From Crotophaga sulcirostris (lineage: Eukaryota; Chordata; Aves; Cuculiformes; Crotophagidae): a stretch of 64,000 nucleotides of DNA. Under the pieces are notes generated by a model. That model did no database searches. It was not told the origin of the DNA and saw nothing but the letters and a program-made list of their open reading frames with translations. The position numbers were made by a program, and so were the translations under genes. Location of the stretch: the NCBI GenBank assembly GCA_013397455.1, contig VYZB01000326.1, forward strand, positions 273,310 to 337,309. Direction: 5' to 3'. Each line of letters opens with the position of its first letter. Within the stretch, counting starts at the first letter, position 1. Positions 7,921 through 20,799 of the stretch are shown here, one piece after another.

Positions 7921-10900
7921 TCTTGGTTGTGGTTCTCGGGAGATGCGGTGCGCTGAGCACGGACCCTCCCAGGAGCGTCCTGGGACCGGCTGGAGACTTT
8001 GCATGCATCCCAGGGGTTTGTCCCCACTGTGGCAGGGGACACCCCAGCAGAGCACTGATGTGCTGGTGCTGTGCAGCAGGGAGCAGGATGCAGCGCAGGG
8101 GCTGGCAGCCTCTCCTCAGTGCTGATGGGGGGCTGCAGGTGCCAGACAAGGAGCTGCCAGAGGGGCTCGGGTGGCAGACAGTGAGTTAGCGCTGCCTGAC
8201 GCTCCTGAAGTTGTCTCCACGCGTGTGCCAGTGTGGGAGGGGAGGGGGGGGGGGTCCACACTGCCTGCAGTGCCAGTGGGTTTCCAGGGCTGCGATGCCT
8301 CCGAGGTGTCAGCGTTTCGCCTTGATCACTTTACAGTCTCTGCACGACTCTGTTAATATCAAATCAATCTTTTACTCCAGGGGTGCATCTTATGAATTCT
8401 GATGGATGCTTTACCTTAACGCTGTTTGCTGGAGGAGAAACGTGGGCAGCTTATATGCAGATGGGCCGCTTCTCTGCTGCACAATACAGCAGAGCATCCC
8501 TTCTCTTTCCCTGAATGAGTTACAGGTGTACATGATGCATTACCCGTGCAGGATAGCAGCTCTCAACAGACATCGCAGCGGCGTGGCCAGATGAGCAGAT
8601 AGCAGCTCAGCCTTTTTTTTTGGAGATTGGTGGGGCATCCAGGGCTTTGAGTCGCGCTGTGCATGCTTCAGGCAGCCTAGGGAGGACCTGAGCCAGCTAA
8701 TCCAGCTGGACAAGCAACCCTGGGACTTCGAGGAAGAAGCGTGAGAATGGTGGGACGTGAGTCTTGGAGGAGTTAGTGTGCTGCTGTCTCTGCAATAACG
8801 AGCAGCGTGTGCCCCCCACGTGAGGCTGCCTTGCTCCCTCGCTCCGAGCTGGAGGAACTGGGCTGCAGCAGAGCGCAGCCGCTCTTCCCAAAGCCAGGCA
8901 CAAGGGTTGGCAGAAGCAAGCTGAGGGTGTCATGCTCTCTGTTAGCAGGGATCAGGAGCTTGCGCCGGTTTGAGCCGATGATGCTCCGCTCGCCCGGGGA
9001 AGTGGAGGCACAGTGGGTCAGGCAGACTTGGCGTGGCTGGTATGGTCTCTGGAGAGGGGAAATGTTTGGTTCATAACGTGGTCATGGCTTGAGGTCTGTG
9101 CTCCTGCAAGAGACGTTGTTTGCTTGTCTGCCCACCTCCTTTTGGGATGTTGCCTGTGCTGGGCACATCCCTATTCCTCAGTCCCAGCCAGGGGACACTT
9201 GTCATCACCCCATGTAACTGGGGGCTGTGCCACGACAGGAGAGCAGAGGGCACATTTCTTAGTGCTCTTCATAACCCAACTACAACCACGATTACCCTGA
9301 GCGGGACCAAGCGAGGCAGTTTAAAGAACAGGAAACGATGCCCCAGAGAGACACCTTTGCCTTGGTGCCCTTTCTGAATTTGCCTCTCTGGGGCTCTCCA
9401 GAGGTCAGAGCAGGATGGGTTCCTGCTGTGGGTGAGCAGTGCAGGGGAGCTGAGCCCCTTCCCTGGGGAGCCCCCCAGCTCCGGCTCTGGCCGAGCCTGC
9501 TGCCAGCAGAGGGCTGACTTGGATCTCCTTTTTTTTTTAAGCTTCTGGCCTCTTTTCTGTGCTGTTTGTGAGAGGGGATGTTTGGGAAGCAGCCAGCCTG
9601 GGAGCACTGGGGTGTTTTATCTTTATGGCAAGAAACTCTGCACCCCACTGTGGGACTCAGACTCGGGCACTGAGAGCCCCCGCATTCCAGAAACACTTGC
9701 TCTCTACCCATTTATCCCCCTGGCATCTGCTCCTGCCCAGGTTCTGCAGTGCAACTTTTCCATACGCTCACCTCCTCCCTTCTTCTCCTGAAGTTTAGCT
9801 TTTCCCTGCTGCAGTCAGGTTTCTGGCCTTCAGCTCCCATTTGCCCTCACTTCTCCTCATCTGTCCTTGCACTATTGTTTCCCACCAGCCTCCCTTTTCT
9901 CTCCCACCCCTGTTTCCCTGCTCTTGCCCCTCTGCAGGTAATGAAGTTTTCTGTCTTCCCTTGGGATCTAAAGGTGGGCAAGGCATTGAGTGTGTAACCC
10001 AAAGGGTAGCATCAACAGTGGGTTGCATGCAGGAACATCTCAAGGATGTGGTTGGTATTTATTTGCAGGCTACAATGCCCTATGGAGAGCCAGGAAGGGG
10101 AAGCTGCCCTGGGTAGTCTTTTTGTGTGGATGATGCTCATGGTAGATACCTAGTGTGGGGTCCTTGAGGGAGTTTTTCTCCCAGCAAATAGTCTCTGCAC
10201 CCAGAGTGGGAGCAGATGTGGTGTCCTCCACTGTCATTCCCTGCAGAATGGGACTTTTCTTGGGACTCAAAATGAAGATAACTGAGGAGTTGAGCCTTAA
10301 GAAACTGAGAACTGTAATTCCAGCTCATTACACTTGCAGAATTAGTTGCACTCCAGCTAGGTCTGAAGAGACCAGGTCCACTCCTGTCTCGCTCCATGTA
10401 GTGCTTCTGTCTGGGCATGAGTTGGGCTGAGCCTGCAAGTCTCCCTGGCTTCAGCAGGGCTGATGAAAGCTCTTTGCTTTCCAAGATCAGCTCTTTAACC
10501 ACACATTGCATTGCCGAAATGGGGAGATGAGAGGGAGCAGAACCGCATGCTAGCGGTGGAGGAAACCTGGAGAGTTTTCAGGCTGGTTGTGGTTTTCCTG
10601 TATTGAATTTTGGCTGCTCCATTTCCATCTCCCCACCCTTTTTCTGAGGGAGGCTCAGCTTAATTCTTGCAGAAACTGAGGCTCCATCTACAGGCAACTT
10701 CTAGGTCATCTTAGATCAGCAGCAAATAATTCCCTTGTTTTGAGCAGGTTGTTGGTAATTCACTACTTCTTATTGTAAGAACAAACAAGTCCCATAATAG
10801 TCGTACATCTTTCCTCTCCAGGGAACTCAAGGCAGTTTGTGAATGCTCTGTGTATTATTAAAAAGAAAATCAAGCTGCCTCTTATCCAGAAATACAAAAT

Positions 10901-12884
10901 CTTCTGCCATGAAGTGAGGCAGGTGTTTAGATGGCAGCAGTAACCCATGTTACCCCCCAGTTTGGGACATGAAACAGAACAAGGAGCACACTGGTAACTG
11001 ACAGGAAGGTTGAAGAAGGTCGCTTTTTAATTTCCCAGCTGGGATTTGATGTGGAAATAAGGATTAAGTCTCTGCTTTTGGGAAGAGTGCCACCGAGTCT
11101 CAGCTTGCTACGCACGATGCTTCTTGGATGCGTTCCCTGCGAGCCGCGGGGCATGGACATCCATCTCCTAGGTTGCTATGGGGGCTTCACTGGCAGATCC
11201 TCAGCACTGTTAGCAATCCCAGTGGGCTGACTCCACCTAAATACCTTGGGTTGTGTTTTATCCCAGTGGTGAAAGCATCTTCAACACCACAGAGGGCTGT
11301 TGGATTGCAAAGGGGATGCAGGCAGCGAGTGGACCGCGGGCAATGCCGCTGCTGTGGCAAATATTCAAGTGGTGTTAAAATGGGGATGTAGATTAAACGG
11401 GATCGTATTGCTTACGCCGCCAGCAAACCGACCTTTTATAACAGGCATCAGTACAGTTTATAAAGACATAAAACAACAGCTGCTCCAAATTTCAAGGCTT
11501 TATAGTTTTATCTGTATTTAAGAAATATTGGTGCAGAGTTGGGGTTTTCTTGTAGGCAAAGAGAGTGTGTTTCAGTGATTGGAGGGAGTAGCTGGGAGAC
11601 AGAGTGTGCTGACCTTTCTCCCTGGCTGTTGCCACAGGGACAACAAGACTCGAGGTGGCTCCTGTGTTGCTCTCTGCCTCAGTTTCCCCATCTGTAAATT
11701 GGAACTAAGAGCAGTTGCTTGTCAACGATGTTTGGAAGAAATGAGTGTTCATAGGTGTGCTAAGATTGTGCAAGAAACCTTAGGTGTGTATAACTAGGCC
11801 TTTCTCCAAACTAAATAACAGAGATGCTTTTCACCTGGATTTAAGGGCAGATTTTCAAGTTGCATCCCCTCCACCTTTCTGTTCACTTCTGGTGAGCCCA
11901 TGGCCTCCCCAAGTGCTTGTCCATGAAGGCGATCAGAAGACCAGTATAGCTTTACTCATTTGCATCCAAGCCACTGCAAATGGCTATATTTTGTCAATTA
12001 GCAAGTATGAGAACAATTCCAATTAAAAATAAAAAGCTGGAATAAAACATCACAAGAATGCCTTTCTTCTATTTATTTTCGCAATTATAGTTTTAATTAT
12101 TTCAGACAATGCTGCTTTTCTCTTTTTTTTTTTTTATTTCCGGTGTAATAATCTACCGCAGTCTCTTCCCCAGTGCACAATGAGTAAAGTACAACCAGTA
12201 GGAGCAGGCAGTGAGATCACGGTCTCAAGGCAGAGGTCTGGGAAGTCAGGAAATCAGATTTTTTGTGCTGCTTGCTTGGTCAAACCACCAGCCTTGCGTT
12301 TACCTACCTGTTAATGAGGGTTGTGACACCTGTGCAACCGCAGTACCCGGCAGAGAAAAGAAGCGTCGATGCAGCCTCATCTCTGCTGTGTTAAATCCTT
12401 GTTGGGAAGTGGGAAGAGGTTTGTTGCTTTTTGTGTGCAAGTGCGAAAAGCGTGAGGATTAGGGAAGAACTGATTAGCAGGGACTTGCTCCATCATTGCC
12501 CCCTTCCCTCCCCCTCCTCCCCAAAAAGTTTTCTAGAGCAGCTAAATATATACCTGCCGTTTCCAAGGTAGAGCTCGCTGCGTGGCAGAGCCGTAATTGG
12601 CGACTCAGTGAAATTACAGCCACGGATTCTGGCATTTGGATCCTCCTGGCTGGCATAATAATTTCTCCCTAGGTAGCTGGTATTTAACTTGTCTTATCTG
12701 CTCCTGATAGTTATAATTACAGTGCCCACTAATTTCGCTGTAATATTGCAGCCGTTGGAAGGGCGGTTGGAGAAAGGTCGAGGGGTTGCGGGAGGGCTAC
12801 CTCCACCCCAGCCCCTTGCACGAAGGCAAATACCACTGCAGAAGTGATGCTGAGAGCAGGCAGCTGGTACCCAGCCTCCTCGAT
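7921..12884. other. Proximal intron, CR1-free
   Basis: About 5 kb after the exon without CR1. It holds the MIR-like piece at 11655 and a poly-T at 12122. The part at 12600-12770 is AT-rich with GTTATAATTACAGTGCCC and may be regulatory. No coding signal. Confidence 0.5.
11655..11780 (+). mobile_element. Probable MIR-type SINE remnant, sense
   Basis: CTCTGCCTCAGTTTCCCCAT followed by CTGTAAATTGGAACTAAGAG is close to the MIR 3' core (CCTCAGTTTCCCCATCTGTAAAATGGG). The downstream GAAATGAGTGTTCATAGGTG fits loosely. MIR-related CORE-SINEs are known across amniotes. Confidence 0.55.
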
Positions 12885-13111
12885 GATCATAGAATCATAG
12901 AGTGGTTTGGGATGGAAGGGACCTTAAAGCCCATCCAGTTTGAAGCCCCTGTCATGGGCAGGGACACCTCCTACTGGGTCAGGGTGCGCAAAACCCCATC
13001 CAACCTGGCCTTTATCACCTCCAGGGATGAGGCAGCCACAACTTCCCTGGACAACCCGTGCCAGTGTCTCACCACCCTCATCGTGAAGAATTTCTTCTTA
13101 ATTTTTAAATG
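12885..13111 (-). mobile_element. CR1 LINE fragment, 3' end, antisense
   Basis: It starts with ATCATAGAATCATAGAGTGG, the tail octamer repeat on the opposite strand. GGGATGGAAGGGACCTTAAA follows, with similarity to about TTCTTCTTAATTTTTAAATG. Only 3' UTR is left. Confidence 0.95.
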
Positions 13112-14679
13112 ATGCCCTCTTCCCACTTCGGTGGGGCTGGAGCATCCTCACAGCCTCCCTGCCATCAGCAGAGGAGGTGTTGGTTGTCCCTGCTCCGGAG
13201 CTCTGTCCTGGTGTATGAAGGGGCCATTTAGGGCTGGCTTTGGGGAGTTCACCTTCAGCTGGAAAAAGTTTTCCTGCTGCTTTTGCCAATGCCTCTCTTG
13301 CTAATCCAGTGCTGGTAAGGCAAGAGAGGCTTTGGAGGACTGGACTTGAGCAGCAGAGAGTGAGAGCCCTGCTGACATGGAGATCATAACCGGAGCACTG
13401 GGGTTTTGCTTCAGAAAAGCCTGGTTTTGTGCACGCAGCGAGCTGGGCCAGCTCTGCAGCAGCAGGAGGAGGAGTCACGTCTCCAAGGGCCAAGATACAG
13501 GACCCGGGAAGGCCCTCTCAACTAGCAAAAAGCCAACTCCCACGCTAAGTTTTTGAGCTCTACTAACCAGAAATAGTTACAAGTGGTGATACTCAGCTCC
13601 AGGGGATGAGACTGAACTGTTCGTAATCCTTTCACTATAGGGTACACGAGATCCTTTTTGCAAGCACAATAAACTCCCCGGGCTTGCAAGCGGTAATAGC
13701 TGTCCTTCCCCTGGATCACGCACGCTGCTCCAGGAGCTCAGCTCTTTGTTTCTTGAAAAGGATTAGGTGTTAATGCTGCAAAATGAAACCGGGGCACAGT
13801 GGCTGTTTTTCACATTCCCGCTTTCCGAAGAGTTTCTCTGTTTCCTTGACTGTTCTCACAGTTTGCCTCCTCCTTGCGTTTTGCAGCCCTAAACCACAGA
13901 TGCCTTTTACAACAGCTGGACATATTGTTTTAAGTGATAATCTTTAGATACCACAACTGAGCAGGCAGTTCATAAGGAATATCTGATTTGGTGACTATCA
14001 CTACTTCTTCCGTCCTTGTGAAGAGCTTTTGAGGGTTAAGGATGCTCTCGTTTCTCCTCTTCTTTTTTTTTTAATGAGAAAAATAAGTTCCCCAAAGTCC
14101 CTGCCAGCAATTCGTAGCCTGTAATGGGTTGTTTACAGCAGGTTTGATTTGATGCGTAGGTCTTGTCTTCCCTAACAGACAAAACCTTTCAAGGTTGGTT
14201 TCAGTGCAAAATACTCACATATTGTACTTATGTTTTCCTGTAACTGTTTCCCAAGGATTGCTAGAATGTTGTTTCCATGACTATACTCACTTGATGGACC
14301 AGTTCCTCAGGATACAAATGGGTCTTGAAGTTTTCTTCTCCAGGAATGGTAATGAGAACAACAAGGATCAGCTCAGTAAATTATGCTGATGCCGCTAAGG
14401 TGCTTTGTGCCATCTCCAGTGCAGGTGGGATTCAGAGCAGGGAAACCCAAGGAGGCTTCACACACAGCATCTTGCTTTATCTTCTCTCGGTATAGCAAGA
14501 CTTGTTTGCAGTGTCAGCTCCTGCCTGGGATGAAGAATTGGAAACAAGGAGGAAGAAAGTGGAAGAAAAGAAAGGTTTGGGGCGGGGGGTGGGGTGGTGG
14601 AATATGTTAGGTGCAAGAAGGGAATGAGTAATCAAGCACAGCATCACTTGGTTGTCAAGGGAGCAGATTATCTTGCTCT
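13112..14679. other. Unannotated intron stretch
   Basis: No repeat family or coding exon recognised. Confidence 0.55.
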
Positions 14680-15198
14680 GCTCCACACTTGGAGCAGTCC
14701 CACCTTGAACAGTTTGGGCATCACAGGATAGAAAAGATATAAAGCTACTGGAGAGTGTCCAGAGGATGGCATGGATCTGGTGAAGGGTTTAGAGGGGAAG
14801 CCACGTGTGGACTGGCTGAAGTCACTTGATGTGTTCAACCTGGAGAAGAGGAGACTGGAGGGAGACCTCATTGTGCTCTGCAGCTTCCTCACACAAGGAG
14901 GAGGGGGAGCAGGTGCTGAGCTCTTCTCTCTGGACCCAAGGGAATGTCAGGAAGATGTGCCAGGGGACGGGTAGGTTGGACATTAGGACAGGATTCTTCC
15001 CCTGCAGGGTGATGGAGCACTGGAACAGCTCCCCGGGGAAGCAGTCAGGGCTCCAAGCCTGACAATATTCCAGAAGCATTTGGACAATGACCTCAGCCAC
15101 ACAGTGTGAATGCTGGGGTTGTCCTATGCAGGGCCAGGAGTTGGATTTGATGATCGTTGTGGGTTTCTTCCAACTCAGGTCGTTCTATGATTCTATGA
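14680..15198 (+). mobile_element. CR1 LINE fragment, second tail type, sense, intact 3' end
   Basis: It has TCAACCTGGAGAAGAGGAGA, GGAGCACTGGAACAGCTCCC and GACCTCAGCCACACAGTGTG. It ends TCCAACTCAGGTCG followed by TTCTATGATTCTATGA. This tail (GATCGTTGTGGGTTTCTTCC) differs from the majority type and is shared with the copies at 23242 and 53159. The first 60 bases are much decayed. Confidence 0.9.
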
Positions 15199-15455
15199 GT
15201 AAAGGGAAAACCGGAGCATTGAAAAAGATGAACTCAAGAAAATGCTGTGGCTGATAACTCCCATCCCATGAAGTTCAGTGCTGTGGGATAAGTTCCTAAA
15301 TCAGAGCCCAACAATCAGCATGGTCAGCCAGAGTATGAGGATGAGCTCACTGCAGGGAGATGAGACAATTTGTCTTGAACCAGTTGGTACCCAAGTCCTA
15401 GGACCGGTCACTATGGGGCAGTGCATCCCCCCATCACCTATTTATTTGTATTTTC

Positions 15456-15494
15456 TATATATGTGTGCGCATGTGTGTGTATATATATATATAA
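15456..15494. repeat. TG/TA microsatellite
   Basis: A run of ATATGTGTGCGCATGTGTGT passes into an (AT)n stretch and then AAAAA. Confidence 0.9.
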
Positions 15495-15877
15495 AAATCT
15501 AACAAATTTCTAACCCATATAAATCCAATTACCCATGTTTTGCCTGCAGGGAGCGAGGGAGATTAATGTTTGGTATTTTGGCAGGAATATAAAAAGAAAT
15601 AGGTGGTAATAACAATGAAGGCTCATAAAAAGGAAGCGATAGCTGTGTCTGTGCCCGGGAACCCGGCTGTAATTCTCGTGGGCATTTGCACGCAGGTCGC
15701 TCAGCTCCCACGGAGGGGCAGGAAGGAGCCAGGAGTTCTTCCTGGGCACCTGAGCATTCATCCTGCAAGCAGAGATGACATTAATGTGATAATAATGGTG
15801 GTTGATAAAAAGAAATGGTTTATGCTCCCAGGCACCTTCTTGTAACACATCCCAGTCTGCGTTGTGGCTTGTAAGAG

Positions 15878-15945
15878 CCACGGGAGCTGCTGTTATCCCC
15901 ATTTTGCAAAGAGACCAGAAAGTCTCAAGAAAGGAGGGTGAGCGA
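15878..15945 (-). mobile_element. Possible MIR-type SINE remnant, antisense
   Basis: CTGTTATCCCCATTTTGCAA then AGAGACCAGAAAGTCTCAAG resembles the reverse complement of the MIR core (ATCCCCATTTTACAGATG, GAAACTGAGG). Short and weak. Confidence 0.35.
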
Positions 15946-16167
15946 GGGTTTTTTTTGGAAGGAGAGATGGGGGCTTGTCTCTTCATCCTCTGTAATGAGT
16001 CTGTGATTGTGCTGGATCTTGCAGATCTGACTTGGAGGGACATGACCTGGAGCTTTTTGGGCAGTTATGGCTGTGGGTAGGAGCTGGGAGTTACCAGAGT
16101 TGTACTCTGGCAGAGAACGATATCTCTCATAATTTTTTCCTCCACTCTGAGCCCTTTTCTGAATTGT

Positions 16168-16458
16168 AATCATTGAATGGTTTGGGTTGGAAGGGATCTT
16201 AAAGATCATGCAGTTTCAACACCTCCCACTGGATCAGGGTGCTTAAAGTCCCATCCAGCCTGGCTTTGAACACCTCCAGGGATGAGACATCCATGACTTC
16301 CCTGGGCAACCAGTGCCAGTGCCTCCCCACCCTCACAGCAAAGCATTTCTTCCCAGGATTTCATCTCAATCATCTTCCTTCTTTCAGTTAAAAACATTCC
16401 TCCTCATCCTATCCTTGCACTCCTTGATAAAGAACCCCTCCCCAGCTTTCCTGTATCT
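16168..16458 (-). mobile_element. CR1 LINE fragment, antisense
   Basis: It contains TGAATGGTTTGGGTTGGAAG, CCCACTGGATCAGGGTGC, AGCCTGGCTTTGAACACCTC and GATAAAGAACCCCTCCCCAG. The 3' octamer region is short and the 5' end is cut near 16458. Confidence 0.93.
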
Positions 16459-18679
16459 CTGCATGCTGAGTTTTCCCTGAGTCTTTCCTTTTCCCAGAAT
16501 GAACCCAGGCACAAGAGATGCTTTTTTTCCTGCAGCTCTCAGTCAGAGGACAGTAGTCTTGTTGGAGGATAAGCAGTGACTGCTGTACCCATCACATCAC
16601 ATTGGTGCTTGGCTTTGTCCCCTTCTGCTGCTTGGTCTGATCACATGGTGAATGCAGTCAAGAGGGTGTCGTGCTGCCAGGCACCTCTACTCCCTTGGCT
16701 TTGACATTTTGGAGCCAACCACTCATCATCCTCCATCGATACCCTCCCCTCTGCTGCCCGGGTGAGGTCCCCTCTTGGGCACAGCACTGCTCTCTGTGTC
16801 CCCTGCATTATGGGTTCAGCACAATGAGTGCCATCCTGCGCTGCTCCCTCCACCATCACCCACGGTCACGTATTAATCACGGTTCAGATATTGCATCCCT
16901 ACAGCGGTTTCTGCCTTCTCTGCTGCCTTTGCATCAGGCTCCTTGCTCTCTGTTTATTACCACCACCAGTTTTATAACCCACTTTATCAGATGACTTTTT
17001 TTTTTCCCTTTCTTAAAGAGCATAACCCGTGAGCAACTCATCATTTCAGAAAGAGGGAGAGCGCCGTTAGCAGAGGAGAAAGCCTCCATGCTTATGCCTT
17101 AAATGAAGAGGCTGCTTTACCGTGTTGTTGCGTTTAATTCAATCAAGGCAGTTAAAGCCGAGATTTAAAGTCCTTTGTGTGATCACAGGAGTTGCTCTCA
17201 TGCAGCAGCAGGTAGAGGAAAAGATTGAGCCCATTTCCAAGGAGACTCGAAGTAACTGTTGGAAGCAGCCAGGCCTGGGGCTTACTGCGGCAGCGGCTAC
17301 GGTGGGAAGCTGTTAGCATTCACGCCGCATCCCGTCTTTCTGTCACCCTTCCTGCTCTTGCTCCTTATCCCCATATATTCCTTTAAGTGGAATTGATTAG
17401 TTTGCCTTTTCTTTTTCTTTTTTTTTTTTTTTCCTAACTGGAGGAAGGATTGTTTTTAATTAATATTCTTAACTGTATGATAATTACGCTGGCTGGTCCC
17501 ATCGCTGTCTGAGTCACCCTCTCCTCCCATGTTTCTGCGAGAAGGTTTCTTGGACTTAATTAAAGTTAGGGAGTCAGGGCTAGCGGGACCAGCGGGAGTC
17601 TTGCAGGGCTTTTGATGAAATGATTGCTGTGGGGGAAGCAGTTAGTTTCTTCCCGGAGCTATAGATCGCGATGCCGAGACACTGTTATGACCGTCTGGTT
17701 TGACCACATGCATTGCATCTCATCCCGCATTTCCCATCCTGTGCCCACAAACTCCCTGTTTTGGGGCAGGAGGAGCCCAGTTTCAGTGTGTTGCCCCTAC
17801 TTAGAGACATCCCCTCCCCAAGGGAGCGCATCTTTGGGCAACACCAAGTTAAATCCCCAAACTCGTCAGCGTTGGGGGTGTTGCAGGTCGTGGCAGGAGA
17901 CGTTAGAGGGATAACAGAGAAGCTGCATGGACTCAGTGGGTCTTTTTCATCTCTTGTTTCTTTGCTTGTGCTAGCAGACAGCACTGCTGCCAGAGCTCAA
18001 ATGCAGCCCAAGCGAGAGCTTAACAAGCTCCGAGAGCTGTCCAGAAAGTTATCCTGACACCAAGTGACAGACTCGCAATTGATATCCTCTGGAGACTTTA
18101 AACTCACTTCTGTGAGGTTTCCAAAGCTGGTTTTGTCTCATACCTGAAGAATCCTTTATCTGCTGCAATGCCTCCCCTGCCTTGTCTCATTGCTCTTGAC
18201 GTTTCTCTTTGTTGCCTGCTGCAACATGGGTAAACTCCGCTGCAAAACTGTTTAAGAGAGGTTGCTCTCACTCGCTGCTCTGCTCTACTCTCTTGCTGGG
18301 GTTCCTTTACAAATTACCTGGGCCAATGCTGTTCCTGCTTGGCTCCACAGGGAACTGGCTGGAGTGATGTCAGGACTGCGGCTCCTCATCTTAGAGGACA
18401 GGGGAGGCTCCAAACCAGTGAGGAAGGACAAATGTAGTGTCTGCCATGGAAAAGGGAGGAGAAACGGTCCTGGGAGATGGCTCACTTTCCATCCTGAGAA
18501 AGCTCCAGAGCAAACAATGAAGCAAAAATTTTATGATCACCTAGGAAAGGACAAGAAGCTGTGCCACAGCCAGCAGAGATATGTCAAGGAGAAATTGTGT
18601 CAGACTAATCTAATATCCTCTGTACGGGAGTGTAAGAAGCCTCGTGGGTAGGGAGGGGAAGCAGGAGATGTCTCCAACG
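16459..18679. other. Unannotated intron stretch
   Basis: Contains the candidate element at 17090-17560. The rest shows no recognisable feature. Confidence 0.55.
17090..17560. other. Repeat-free block with TAATTA motifs, candidate regulatory element
   Basis: GTTTAATTCAATCAAGG, GGAATTGATTAGTTTGCC and TTTTTAATTAATATTC occur around a poly-T tract at 17410-17434. No gene seen. Confidence 0.25.
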
Positions 18680-18933
18680 TCTTTCAGTACTGAAAGGGGC
18701 TCCAGAAAAGCTGGGGAGGGGTTCTTTACCACGGAGTGCAGGGATAGGATGAGGAGGAACAATTTTAGGCTGAAAGAGGGGAGATTGAGATGAGATCTTA
18801 GGAGGAAATGTTTTCTTGTGAGGATGGTGAGATCCTGGCCCAAGTTGCCCAGAGCAGTGGTGGCTGCCCCATGCCTGGAGGTGTTGAAGGTCAGGTTGGA
18901 TGGTGTTTCAAGCACCCTGATCCAGTGGGAGGC
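18680..18933 (+). mobile_element. CR1 LINE internal 3' fragment, sense, tail missing
   Basis: It begins TTCAGTACTGAAAGGGGCTC and runs through GAAAGAGGGGAGATTGAGAT and GTTGCCCAGAGCAGTGGTGG to GATCCAGTGGGAGG. The last part of the CR1 tail is absent, so the 3' end was lost after insertion or replaced by other sequence. Confidence 0.9.
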
Positions 18934-19802
18934 AGAGCACACTGACCCCTTCCTGGTCATCTGTTATGCACAAGGGAAGGTTTTAGGAGGCAGCTGGGAC
19001 CTGCCTAGACTCTATAACCGAGGCTGCAGACTCTCAGAGGTACACTTGGAACATTTTCCTTGATTTTGCTTTTATTGCCCAGTAAATCAGCGATGGGGCC
19101 AGCCCATCTGTGGGAAGCAGCTCCCTTACTAAAAGGTGGTGCCTCTCCCCGTTAGCCATATCCTGTGCTGTGCATGAGCTGATGAAAGGTGAGGGTGTGC
19201 AGAGCATTTCACATTTTCACCTTCATCTTCCACTTGCATTTAGACCCAGAGTAGGGATTATGCTTCACCCACATCCTACTTAGTGAAGCCCCAAGGCTGG
19301 GTGTGCAATGCTGAATGCCTTTGTCACCCTTCTTCTAGCCCACCGTCCTAAGCCAGGAGTCATTGAGGGTGGCCTAGACCACCTGGGACTGGCTACAGAC
19401 CCCCTCTGGGAAGCAGCTCTGATATCTGCTTGGCCTCACTCTCCAAAACCCGTGCTTTGTCCTGCGATTGCTGAGCTTGCAGCTGATTTTCAAGACTGAT
19501 GCTGTGCTTAGCAGGGTGCTGCCAAGCCCACGGAGTCCGGCAGGTTTTTTCCCTTTAGAAGTCATTTATCTCCTCCCTTTCAGATGTAGGGCTTCTGCCT
19601 CTCATCTTTCTTTTCCTCCCACATGGGAACTAACCTGCTCTCCAAACTCTCCCAAATCAATAGCTCTGGGCATGGGGTCAGACCTCATCTGAGGAGCACA
19701 GGGACATCCTGGGGAGCAGAGGCAGCTATGGGGAGTGGGTGAGTGGATGGCAGGGCTTGGTGGGCTTCTGCCCACTTTGGGAAGTGATGGTGCCCATGTA
19801 AT
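18934..19802. other. Unannotated intron stretch
   Basis: Unique sequence between two sense CR1 copies. Nothing recognised. Confidence 0.55.
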
Positions 19803-20331
19803 CAGTGCTGGTGAGGCCACACCTTGAATCCTGGGTTCAGTTTGGGCACCTCAGTACAAGAAAGACACTGAGGGGCTGGAGCGCGTCTGGGGAAGGGTCT
19901 GGAGCAAAGGGGTTATGAGGAGCACCTGAGGGACCTGGGGTTGTTTAGCCTGGAGAAGAGGAGTCTGAGGGGCGCCACTGTTGCTCTCTACAGTCGCCTG
20001 AAAGGAGGTTGTAGCAAGGTGGGTGCTGGTCTCTTCAACAAAGTAAAAAGGGAAAGGACGAGAGGAAATGACCTCAGGTTGAGCCAGGGCAGGTTTAGCT
20101 TGGATATTAGGAAAAATTTCTTTACTGAAAGAGTGGTGAAACACTGGAAGAGGCTGCTCAGGGAGGTGGTGGAGTCACCATGAGATAGTGAACCACCTGG
20201 AGGGGTTCAAAAAATGTATAGATGTGGTGCTTTGGGACACATTTTAGTAGGCACAATGCTGTTGGGCTGACAGTTGAACTGGATGAGCTTAGAGGTCTTT
20301 TCCAACTGTAACGTTTCTATGATTCTATGAA
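19803..20331 (+). mobile_element. CR1 LINE fragment, third tail type, sense, intact 3' end
   Basis: It carries CTGGTGAGGCCACACCTTGA, TTTAGCCTGGAGAAGAGG, TGGATATTAGGAAAAATTTC, GGTTCAAAAAATGTATAGAT and the tail GGTCTTTTCCAACTGTAACG followed by TTTCTATGATTCTATGA. The tail matches the copies at 28464 and 51655. A coding remnant [12 protein letters not shown] is visible. Confidence 0.92.
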
Positions 20332-20584
20332 TGCCACTTGACATCTATTGATTCCTTTCCAGTTATTATTTAAAGGGAGATCACTCTAGACTTCAGCTTC
20401 TTGTGCCTGTCTCTTCTGATCAGCTTTTTGGATGAGGCTGCCCTGTGGGCTGGTGGGATGCTCGCAGGTGCCGGCTTGGGTATGAAAGCTTTTTTTCTGG
20501 CAGGAAAGTGGCAGTTTGTCTCCATTTCTCTGGTTTTTGTGTGGAGCAAGAGAGAAGCTGAGATGCAAAATGTCAGATGGAAAG

Positions 20585-20760
20585 TTCAGAGCCCCTTGGG
20601 CTCTGCCACTGCCTCTTGCTGTGACCTTGGGCACCTCACTTACCTTGGGCTTCAATTGCCTCATTTAAAAAGCAAAGGCTCCAAATTTCTTGACTTTTGC
20701 TGCTATTCCTCGTGGTGGGAGAACTCTGATCCTTGCATAGGGGCTTGTACAATGCTGAGC
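20585..20760 (+). mobile_element. Probable MIR-type SINE remnant, sense
   Basis: GGGCTCTGCCACTGCCTCTT, GCTGTGACCTTGGGCACCTC, ACTTACCTTGGGCTTCAATT and GCCTCATTTAAAAAGCAAAG follow the MIR consensus order (CTCTGCCACTTACTAGCTG, TGACCTTGGGCAAGT, CCTCATCTGTAAAATG). Confidence 0.55.
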
Positions 20761-20799
20761 TCTTTTGAAAATCCCATCTAAAAGTTATCTTCAGGAGCA

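Larger units (their letters stand above)
15199..16167. other. Unannotated intron stretch
   Basis: Contains the microsatellite at 15456 and a weak MIR-like piece at 15878; otherwise nothing recognised. Confidence 0.55.

Noticed and set aside
7548..8189. 213-codon plus-strand frame crossing the exon end and the N
   Set aside because: It is a shadow frame over the GC-rich exon and the G-rich repeat, and it runs through the splice donor.
10640..10720. GCAGAAACTGAGGCTCCATC, possibly an antisense MIR
   Set aside because: Only the short AAACTGAGG motif fits. The adjoining sequence does not follow the consensus.
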